A model generated the notes under the pieces. It had not been told where the DNA came from. It saw only the letters and a list, made by a program, of their open reading frames with translations, and made no database searches. A stretch of 64,000 nt of DNA from contig JNDT01001927.1 of assembly GCA_000697055.1 (NCBI GenBank), positions 1 to 64,000 on the forward strand, in the 5' to 3' direction. The stretch's first letter is position 1. Every line of letters starts with the position of its first letter. This stretch comes from Saksenaea vasiformis B4078 (taxonomy: Eukaryota; Mucoromycota; Mucoromycetes; Mucorales; Saksenaeaceae). Shown in pieces: positions 54,695 through 64,000 of the stretch. A program made the position numbers and the translations under genes.

Positions 54695-57600
54695 CAAATT
54701 TTATATTTTCTGTGCGGTACAGATTGGTCAAGTATTCTAGGTGATCCCTTTTTATCTAAAATAATCTCCAGCTCTCTATTCGCGGATGTTGCCATATTTT
54801 CATTAATATTTATGGCAGCAGCAGAAAGCTAGAATGTACATGGAGCATTGCTGCTGTTTTCCCGCATCAAGAGAACGTTTATAACAATCATGCATAACGG
54901 CTGTTCATACGTCAAAACAAAATTCGTCTTACACTTGCTCTGCCTCGTATTTTCTGGAAGTTGACCCTTTCCCCGCGTTTTTTTTTCGGTCCATAAGTTG
55001 ACAAAATGCTTTATCCATTTATAATTGAAAGGGGTACACCAACGAAATGTAATATCCGATAGAGAAATTAGCTTCAAAGCATTCTGCATATAAGTTCTAC
55101 TTCTGTCTAATATTGTTCTGTGTTGGCTCCAAATGAACTTCTTTGCTAGGTAGCGGTGCCTTTTTTGTCAATTCAATTCAATGTTAAGTTTAGCTGGTGT
55201 GTAATGGCACGTATTGATTCTTCCTCAGGATAAACCTTATTTAGAAACGACGTCCAATAAAATGGCGTTTGACTGATCTGCAAGCCGAAATGCAGTCCTA
55301 TCTTGAAAACTCAGAGAGATATGCAATTGAATCAACCACAGTTGAAGCTTCTGACAAGCTAATCCGTCTTCCTTATGTTTCCGAGTTTCTTCGTATTGGA
55401 AAGGAATGAGAAAGCTTGTTGAACGCTTACTCGTGACAACCCTTCAGTTTCCCGGTGCAGCACATCTCTGCTTCCTAAACCAATCATAAACGATCGTCAT
55501 CAGTTACCATAGATTTGCGAGAAAACACTTAGAAGCTAACAATATGTGGTGGATGGTATGTGTCAAAAGTAGAGCGTTTCTGCATAGTTCTTTGTTTGTT
55601 CGGTGTATCTTTTTCGGGAGATGGACTTTGTTTCTTTGTAAACGGTTCTAGCCTGCGAACGCAAGATGATCGACAGGGATAAGTTCCAGAAATTTATTCA
55701 TAGCTACGGATTTGGTACGCTGATTCTACTCCACACACTCTGCATGCATCGCAACGATAGGCGTCAGTTTTCTCTTTGCTCCATTTCCTTGTAGTTTGTC
55801 TTTTCACTAAAATGTACCTTCTTTACAAATCTGTTCCATACGATCTTGGCGTGAATGTCATTATCTACACTTTTCGCTTGGAGGATACCGCGCATTCTAT
55901 TCTTACTAAACTTCTGACGCCCCCGCTTTTCTAAATAAAGATTATTGGGATAAAATTTAAATTTTCTACTAAAAAACCTTACATTCAAATTACATTCAGT
56001 TTTGGTATGGCAATGAATTTTCTTAGGCACATAGAGGCAGAAACTCTTGGCAATTTTGGTCGTATGTGGGTTGACTTCGTCTTCATGCCGACAGGAACTT
56101 CGTTTTGACTCATACAAACTATTCTGGTGAAGGTCCTATTGAATACTAGTGAAATCATATGGACAGACCCGTTGGAGGAACTGCCATAGTTGGACCTATC
56201 AGACCAAGGCGCCGCATGGTTAGTTTATCTCGCGACTTGTCAAACACGAATTCTTGAGTATCGATACTTCCGTGCGCTTGTGCTGCGTTTACTTGTCGAT
56301 CGTACCAAGTTAGTCAGAGCACCGTGGGAGCTGGACGTACATTTCCCGGTAGAACACAAGATATAAGAAGGGGCCACAATCTGCTTCTTTTCTTAGTGCA
56401 TTCCGGAAACGTTGTAGTAAGATGAGTGCATCTAATCTGAAGCTGTAGATTGGCAGTATAGCACCTTCTTGATTGCATTAGGTTAAATACGCAGCATGTC
56501 TGATTCATATGGGCTGATGCGATTACGGCTACGCAAACAAATCCTGATAGAGTGCTGGTATTCAACAGAGTATCCGGATTTTGTAGAAGCGTTTGCGCGA
56601 ATAATCTGCGATTTCTACATACATCACAGATCGTAAACGTACATAAACTTGTAAACAACTCGACCTGGCTACATCATGGATGTACAAAGGAATAACATAT
56701 CTCGTCCGAGTAACTGGTACGCATACGATGTCGAACTTTCCTAATGCGTTAGATATTCCGTCAGGTTAGTTCCGCCTTTAATTTCCATCGCTGACATCAT
56801 ACGTTGACGATTTCTTACAGATGACGTTCGTAAGGGGAGATAGTAGGCTACTGTAGCAAGAGTGTGTGATTTTTCAAAACTGTTCGAAAGTCCGCTGCCA
56901 CCACTGTAGTTTAAGCAAAATGAATGTAACAGGTCAAACATAACTAGTAGGCTAATATGAATGTCTTTGTTCTGGCCACAACGCTTTGCATCCCTCAAAC
57001 ATAAGAAGACTAAACGGAGGTGTATCAGCAAGTCTATCGGCTATACTTGCTCATATACGGAGTGACAACACGTTACTGGACCCATGCAATTAAGTTTGAT
57101 CCGGTGTGTTACTGCTTGTTAAATAGAATTCACACTATATCAATTCCGCGTCCATTAAAAAAGATCAACTTTGCGCTGAGAGAAAATAAAAATTTACGTT
57201 TTTATTATATCATATATGAGAAGACGTATAAATTTACTTGCGTGAAACTCGATTTCCCGTAGGCGTAGAGTCACTTACAAAACGAGAAAAGAAAGAGGGA
57301 CGATGCAGGACGAAACATCGCCTCAACCAAATTGATCGATCAATCATACAATTATTTCACAATAGTAAATTAAGGTAGCAGTGTATATCAATGAAATAAG
57401 GCAAAAGAAAATGAGCAAAATGTAAAGAAGAAAGAGTAACATTTACCGGATTGCTTATCAAGGAACCATCTGAAACATGTTCCCTAAACTCATTGAATCC
57501 TTCACACGCTGACAAGTCAGCGCCATTCAATTATAGGATCGCAGTGCATCCTTGGATTCATGCATTATTAAAAAAGCGACGAATGAACATGTATGAAGTG

Positions 57601-58789
57601 TCCGCAAATGTGTCTTCTTTATGACGGCAAGACTCGGACTGAGAGCGTCCAATCAAAGTTTAGTCTGTTCAAACCCATTCTCGTTAAACGCTTCAAAAAG
57701 ATTTGAAAAGTGCCAGTGCGATGAATGAAATCCAGTAAAGTCCATGCCCCCTTTTCTTGCAATGCACAACATACTGTTTATTGAACGAGTTTTTTACGCT
57801 ACTCTGGATAAGTTTGCATTCATGGAGGCAAAGTTTGTGCAAAGAGGGGAATTGAATATACGCTTATTAGTATAGGGATTGGTGACAACACTTGCTTACC
57901 TGTTGCTAAACAAGGGGCTACACCACATGAACCACTTCTCAGCGCAAGTATGCATCACTTTCTGGAGCTGGATTTATTCGACTTGGACGTAAAGTAATAT
58001 CTACGTGGTGCAAATACTCGGTCAAAATCTAGAATTACGAAGCATCTTTGTGAGCACTTATAATAGGTTGAGAACCTATCGCTGGTACAGTGGACTATAG
58101 CGCATTTTTAAGTTAAAGAAAAAAGAACTGGCTTCAAAGCAAAATACTATTCAAACAAAAGTCCCATACAGCATAAAACATGTCACTTTTCCTTAAAGTG
58201 GACGATTTCTCAGGCAGCTCGAAACTCTATTCAAAAACCACTAAAATCATTTGATGTCTACGGAAAAACAAACATTTCATTTCCGCATTATGCCAATGTA
58301 TCAAAGTCTATTTTTTCATTCTTCCATAATGTTTGGCATAAAGACATGTACAACCACGCAAACAGTTAATTGTTGCGTTAAATGTAAAAAAACTATTAGC
58401 ATGGCATGGTAAAACTATGTGCAATATGAGCTGACATCCAGTCGTAGGTAGAGTTGTCTGATTTTAAAGCCAGCCGAGCCCATTGTGCACCTTCCATACT
58501 TAAAACGGTAGGGGACACAAAGTAGATTCGTGTAAGAATTGCGAATGGGAATGATCTACGAAGTAAAGAAAAAAATTGATTCGAGGCAGTGAATCTACCG
58601 GAGATGAAGTTAAACTAAGCACAAAAAGAGTAAAGGTTGATATGGTAATAGTGTGAGATAGTGCAAGTGTACCACTCAGTCAATGGGTGCACATGTGTAA
58701 TTGCCTTTGATTTCTCCCGCCAAAAAGGGCTGGGATATAGCATAATTAATAAAATCTTCCTTTTTCCTCTCTTTCTTACTTTCAGTGTA
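54695..58789. other. Gene-poor stretch of 4.1 kb with a transposon relic
   Basis: Only short uncharacterised frames occur (for example 55764-56117 minus and 56314-56658 minus). A relic of the SWIM-element repeat lies at about 57775-58000. The last 50 bases before 58790 are a strong pyrimidine tract ending ttactttcag, which looks like a 3' splice site for a leader intron of the next gene. No gene is supported. Confidence 0.45.
57775..58000 (+). mobile_element. Second diverged copy of the 27.7-28.5 kb repeat
   Basis: It aligns by eye with 27690-27805 (shared blocks include actactct/ctactct, ccatgaag/tcatggag, aagtttg, attgaatat and attggcgacaa/attggtgacaa) and, further on, with 28429-28492 (ccacttctcagcgcaa against ctacttctcgccgcaa; ttattcgacttggacgtaaa against ttattcaacttgaacgtaaa). 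Both are in the same orientation. The intervening distance is much shorter here (internal deletion) and no SWIM finger remains. Confidence 0.6.
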
Positions 58790-58810
58790 ATGACCACTAT
58801 ATCAACATGA
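58790..58810 (+). promoter_or_regulatory. Short upstream ORF overlapping the RapGAP start codon
   Basis: ATG 58790 opens a six-codon ORF whose TGA (58808-58810) overlaps the main ATG (58807-58809) as ATGA. This arrangement could reduce or couple translation of the RapGAP. If an upstream exon is spliced at the cag ending at 58785, the main frame stays open back to that junction (CNDHYIN), so the true start could lie further upstream and the short ORF would be irrelevant. Confidence 0.4.
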
Positions 58811-61800
58811 CAAATTCGACTAGCACTACTCAGATAAGCCCACAGACTCCAATTATTACACAGTCGACTCGCCTCCCTAAGTTACATCAGCGTATCGGCT
58901 CCTCATCGTTTTTCTCCCTTCGCCCATCGACCAGTACCCACGGTCCGGACACAGCCACTCCATCGGATGGCGAAAAAATCATGAAACGAAGCCTAGGTCA
59001 GATACTTTGGAGAACAAAAACACCAGAACCGCTCCAAGACTCTCCCTCCACAAGCAGCCTTTCCCTCTCCTTGACCTCGGGAATGGGAAAGCAACGTCTA
59101 AGTTTAGATAATGTGAAATCAACCGAGAAACAGTTACATACACGGAAGGTAAAGAACATAGGACTTGCTTCAGATAATTCTTTATCATCTTTTATTGTCG
59201 TATACTCTCCATAGGAGATCAAAAAGGATCAAAACGAAAGCAGTAATGATAATCGTCATTCGCTTGAACGTCACAGTGTCTCGCTAGCTGCTTGCAGCAA
59301 CGGCAAAACGTCGCCTCCTTATTCTTCTCTCTCTTCATTTTATTACTCTCGAGAGGCCCGAACTTTGTCGCCACCTCTTCACGTTTCTCCTTCATCCTCA
59401 GCAAATCCGCTTGATCATCCGATGATTCCTACACCATCAGTTACGGAATGTTGCAGCTGGATTGAAGATCATTGTAAAGCTACCCTCGATTCACTCAACG
59501 ATCCTGGGAGACTAGAGTCCACAAACAAAAAAGATGTTAGCACTGCACTCGATAGTATTCAGGTGCTGCTAGGTGCGCTGGACGCCCCTCAACCTGACAT
59601 TATACAGCTTAAAGACCGACTCCAGAAGCTCCGACAGCGATACGTGGAGTTGCAAGCACCATTATCCAGCGCAGATCAAACGAGTAGGAACGACGACTTC
59701 AGAAAATTGGTACGTTGCGAACTGACACATGTTTTTCAACCACTTACAGACTTGTATATCAGCTTCGGGGTGTGTCAGACATAACATCTACTTGTCGACA
59801 GTTCAAAGGCATATCTTACGCTTGTGCGAGCGATTACAAAACAGAAACCCCTAAGATTCTTCCCCAAGGCAACGGATCATCACAGTACAAATCAATGTGG
59901 CCGGAACACATTGATAAAAATGCAAGCTGGTTTCGTAGGCATTTTGTTGGTAAGGGGTATGTAAATCTGATCGGCCCACTGCGTTCAACAACGAATGGTC
60001 GACTCAAGCAACACGTTCACCCGGACTATGCTTCCTATGTAATCATTTCTGTGGTACGCGAACGTGCCAAAGATTTTTGCGGCCCGGGAAACGGAGCAGC
60101 AGCGGTCCTAGGAGCGCAGTTTCGGATTATTATCCGAGGAAAAGAGGTAAACGTGGAAGATGACATGCCCATGCATAGCTAACGAATAAGCATCGAAGTC
60201 GTCCAATTCGCATTACGTGGTTCATGAATCGATAGCTCGGGATACCATTAGCTATTTAGAATCAACTGGGCAAAGCCATTGCCTTGATCGCGGTTCTTTG
60301 GAAAGTCGCCGTGGGCGAACATTTCGAAATCCCTCATCCAGCAATAACGCATCGAAGTTGCTGCGCGCAGCAGTGTTAGCGGCATATCCTGGTTTAGACC
60401 TACGTAACTTTAAAGAGCTGTCGGCGGAAGTGACGATTATGACGGGACTTGAGAAAGAGTTGCTGAGATTCGATGAGATAGGGGCAAGCTGCATGCATGG
60501 TTATTCCATTGTTCCTAACTTTCCGATTTTAGATACCGCAACGCTACAAGTTTGGTGTTCTCAACGTCTGTGATGGCCAAGCTTCAGAAGAACAATGGTT
60601 CTCCAACACAGGGCTATCAGATGAATTTGAACGTTTTCTAAATGTCCTTGGCAAACGAGTTAATCTGAAAGGATACATGGGGTATGCAGCTGGTCTGGAT
60701 ACTAAATGTAATATATCTACCCCTTACAATACATGCATGCTGAGTCACTTTGCAGCAGGAGAGTCCGGCGAAGTGTCATACGTTTCTCGTTGGAGAGAAC
60801 ATGACATCATGTTTCATGTCGCCCCACTTATGCCATCAAGAGATCGTGACCGGCAGCAAGTGCATCGCAAGCGACATATTGGAAACGGTGAGCAGCCCGC
60901 TACGTTACTCTCAAAGCTGAGCATATTAACATACGATTTCTATATACAGATATCGTTTGCATTGTCTTTATAGAAGGGAATCAACGCTTCAACCCAAAAG
61001 CAATCCGTTCTCAGTTCTTGCATATATTTGTGCTGGTTCATCCTGAACATGTCAATGGTCGAGATTGTTGGAGGTAAACCAAGAATTCTTATGTATCACA
61101 ATTAAAGAGGTCGATAGGGTGGAGGTACTCCGTCATAAAGATGTCACCGAATTCGGACCAGCATTACCCAGTCCTCCATTGTTTTTCGATGAAGACGAAC
61201 TTAGGGAGTACCTTAAATTAAAACGTAAGCAATAGACAAACAATAGCAGTAGCCTAAAACTCCAGAGCAGTGGTCAATGGTGATAATGCGGCATTGAAGT
61301 CTGACAAGTTTGCTGTCCCAAATATCAAAGCACGAAAAGGAATACTCAAAACTCTTGTGGAAAAAGGCCTCGTTCCTTCATCTTCCATAAGTAGGACGTT
61401 GAGTACAAGCGGGTTAACAAGAAACAGCAGTGTTATGGAACAGAAGAAAAAATCAAACAGCATCGAGCGGCCCAAATCTGCAGGAGCACAACGCACATCA
61501 CGTAGTGGTGGCAGTCCACCTCGATCAGCAACGCCTGATATGCCACCTGTACCCACTCCCTCACGTTCAACGTTACTACAAGATCTCAAAAGCTTTGCAA
61601 AACGCCGGAGTAGTGGAATACCGCCCAGAAAAGATAGCAATTCGAAATTGTGCTCGTTGGACAATCTTACTGAAGGGGAGTGTGAGAATGTAAACAACGT
61701 TAAAACAGTAAGCAGTAAGTGAAATGATAGGTGTGTGGTAACAGCTATCTTATCTATTTCATTTTAAGACGAAAACATGTACAAATTTGCTACAAACAAG

Positions 61801-62001
61801 CAACACGAAGAAGAGCCTGGATCGGAGCGTTCGCCGCAGCTAGAACCGAATCTTAGTTCCAGGCCCGTGCCCTCGTCTCCGGACGGTATCCGTTTCCGCG
61901 CTCAAAACCTTATGAGTAGTGTAATGAACCGCCGACCGCGTGGTGTTTCTGGAGATGCAGAGAAACCATACCTAAGCAAATCACTACCGCATATTTTATG
62001 A
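58807..62001 (+). CDS. Rap1GAP-like GTPase-activating protein (906 aa, 10 exons)
   Basis: Exons: 58807-59148, 59215-59709, 59763-60146, 60199-60483, 60533-60707, 60756-60887, 60950-61073, 61118-61224, 61271-61714 and 61769-62001; phases agree. The Ser-rich N-terminus is followed by WFRRHFVGK, then the Rap-GAP domain (about 490-720): RYKFGVLNVCDGQ.SEEQWF, FLNVLGKRVNLKGYMGY.AGLDT, EHDIMFHVAPLMPS, QQVHRKRHIGND (Asn604, the expected 'Asn thumb'), FGPALPSPPLF and the trailing KLVNGDNAALKSDKFA helix. The C-terminal 200 residues are Ser/Pro/Arg-rich. The domain speeds GTP hydrolysis on Rap/Rsr1-type GTPases. Intron 4 (60484-60532) uses a GC donor (gcaagc). Several acceptors had near alternatives and were chosen by phase plus family match. 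The target GTPase is unknown. Confidence 0.9.
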
Positions 62002-64000
62002 ATACGGCTTATGGGACTCTTCCCAAAAAAAAACTTGTGTACTATAGCAAAATCAAGTCAATGATTCTTCGTTCATTTATATGGTGATAAATAACTGCTT
62101 CCTGCAAATCTATAGGCGTGTATGTAATTTGTTCAATTGCGAAAATCTTATGAGTTACCCTGTTCGGAATGATACCCTGGGAACTTTAACGTGTCACTGT
62201 TGAACGAATTTTTTACGCAGTTCTAAATGGACCTCGGTCCATGAAGATCTAAAGAGTGTCATATATTGAAAACGACATATGACACAAACACAACACGGAA
62301 CAAATAACGTACTTTGATTATCGCACTAAAGTAAATCAAAAGGAAGCGAACAAGTGCATTTCTAAATACACCCCAATAACCTAGAGTCTCTTTACCATAC
62401 AGATTATACAAAATGGAAGGTATTGCCGCTTTCCAAATAGAAACAAATCATTCGAACTAGAAGGAAAAAATGTGCGTTGATTACTGACAACGAGTGCAGC
62501 AACTGTATGTGATTGCTCTCATACATCAATGCATGGGAATTTCTGTTCTGATGCGTCAAATATATCAAAGATCCTGTTGTGAGATTTCCATAAATAGGCT
62601 GCTTGCTCAGATGATCTGCTTTAAGCAGGATTGAGGCCTCTCATACTCAGATAATCAGTCCAATGATGGCAAGGTACGATAGTCGTTTTTTTTTTTCTCA
62701 AACCAGACGCCGTTAATAACGATTGCCAAACATCGCAATTGGCTATTGTTTTCGAATTAAGACAGAGCTCTTGAATGGATGTAATGCATATGGCGATTGG
62801 TCATGAGCTCTGGAACTGGCACGCTTAAGAAATTATTTTACTAATTCTCTCGAGAGGATCGCATATCTTGATCCTTCCATAGTCCAATGCATTGTATTTC
62901 TTGTACTGTTTTATCCTTGCCCAAATGCAAGGATTCCCGAGAATGAGGATGAGAGCGCTCAACCCTCATTTAGGGGCCTCGCTGCTGCACAGTCCTTAAT
63001 ATCGTCGTCCTGTGACACGATTGGTTCCCTACGTTGATTTACTAAAAGGAGTCCAGGAGAGATTTTGATCGTGCTAATATGTTCTGTAGCGTATTTCAAC
63101 GAGACAGAGGTTTAATCTTCCAAGCTTTTGTTTGATTAATGATGCTATATATCCACGTGTCTCTTTGAAGCAGGTGCTTCGTTCTTCAAGTCGCGCGTGG
63201 ATATTATTAAACGTGTTCTATTGAATCCTTCTCCGCTACAAGAATGTAAATCGCTGTACATCGTCCCAGTTCGTGTTAGTAATTTCCCACTCTGACTTTT
63301 CGATATGATCGGTATTAAATTAATCAATGCTACTAATGTTCAGAAAAGGATAAAAATCGCTTTACGGAGGCTGGTTTCTAAACGCATTCGGATCTTTACT
63401 ATTTTTGCATTTATCCGGTCGGATTGAGCGTCAACCAAAAGTGGTAATACAGATGACAGATGTACACACCTTAAACAAAGGGAAAGTAGCGGAGGCGTGG
63501 ACCCGTCGTATTATTTGGCTAGCTATGCTGACAAGCGATGATCTTGTTAGAATTCTGATATTTAAATGCATGACTTGTTTTCTAGAAGAAAATGTAATAG
63601 GGCCTCTTAGCTGAAGCAGAATTAACTGATAAATATATTTACACGGTCCTGCTACAGGAAGAGCTGGTTATACCACAGTGATCAGTAGCTCTCATAGTAT
63701 GAACAGTAGATATGCAGTGAACGGTAGGGCCGAATATAGGGCCCCAAACTATGATAACGACCCTGTTTCCTCAGGAGAAGGAATCGGTCGGGAAAATAGC
63801 AATCATTGTAAGAGAGTAATCCAGTTTCATCAATTAGGGAACATGGTCAAAAGATGCAATTGTAAATGGTTGATGTGAATGAACGAACTACGACTGACAA
63901 AAATTTATTTCGAGCGAGTATGTATTTATGTTTTTTGTCAAGCAGTAATTAAAGATGTTTGTACAAGTAGATGTGATAAGAGGCAAAAGGAAGTAGCTCA
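62002..64000. other. Gene-poor 3' end of the window
   Basis: A short third piece of the dispersed SWIM-element repeat lies at about 62199-62255 (gttgaacgaattttttacgc, then gtccatgaag). Frames at 63405-63614 and 63678-63878 look mildly protein-like (QMTDVHTLNKGKVAEAWTRR; SRYAVNGRAEYRAPNYDN) but have no recognisable domain or splice context. No gene is supported. Confidence 0.4.

Overview
This window reads as nuclear DNA of an early-diverging fungus, most likely Mucoromycota (Mucorales-like). The reasons are: many short introns (about 41-115 nt, mostly 45-65) with GT..AG borders; fungal gene families (Pho85-type PCL cyclin, LTE1-type RasGEF, fungal TRK transporter with a large cytosolic loop, Rsa3); and long stretches littered with decayed transposon-like coding sequence. 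Most gene models below were built by hand, by joining reading frames at splice sites so that phase and family motifs are both kept. The taxon is inference. No tRNA, rRNA, CRISPR array or other RNA gene was recognised.

Layout. 1-2,280: 3' end of a truncated gene, then a degenerate tandem duplication with a hairpin. 2,280-4,292: a large single-exon gene that looks like the CST telomere subunit CTC1. 4.9-8.3 kb: a decayed multi-ORF element. About 9 kb: a small hypothetical gene. 12.1-14.9 kb, minus strand: a PCL-type cyclin and a five-exon gene that matches the kinetochore protein CENP-M. 18.2-26.3 kb, plus strand: a 12-exon SNF2/STH1-type remodeller ATPase, a protein with an RVxF-like motif, and a formin GBD/FH3-like protein without FH2. 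26.3-32.5 kb: accessory region with a MULE/SWIM relic, a broken DDE transposase and a zinc-finger ORF. 32.9-38.2 kb: a small Ser/Pro-rich gene convergent with a 1,437-aa LTE1-like RasGEF. 40.0-43.5 kb: RSA3, a C9orf85 (DUF2039) homologue and OST3/OST6. 46.1-48.6 kb: TRK potassium transporter. 49.7 kb: another MULE fragment. 50.6-54.7 kb, minus: CBF5/dyskerin and an MFS transporter with an 11-nt exon. 54.7-58.8 kb: gene-poor, with a second copy of the SWIM-element repeat. 58.8-62.0 kb: a ten-exon Rap1GAP-like protein. 62-64 kb: gene-poor.

Themes. Two genes fit chromosome-maintenance proteins missing from budding yeast (CTC1-like, CENP-M-like). Three proteins concern small-GTPase or polarity signalling (RasGEF, RapGAP, GBD/FH3). 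Two serve ribosome biogenesis (CBF5, RSA3). They do not form an operon-like unit; this is an ordinary mosaic of housekeeping islands separated by transposon graveyards. The most unusual items are the CENP-M-like gene, which no single reading frame reveals, the CTC1-like gene, the SNF2 ATPase without a bromodomain, and the micro-exon.
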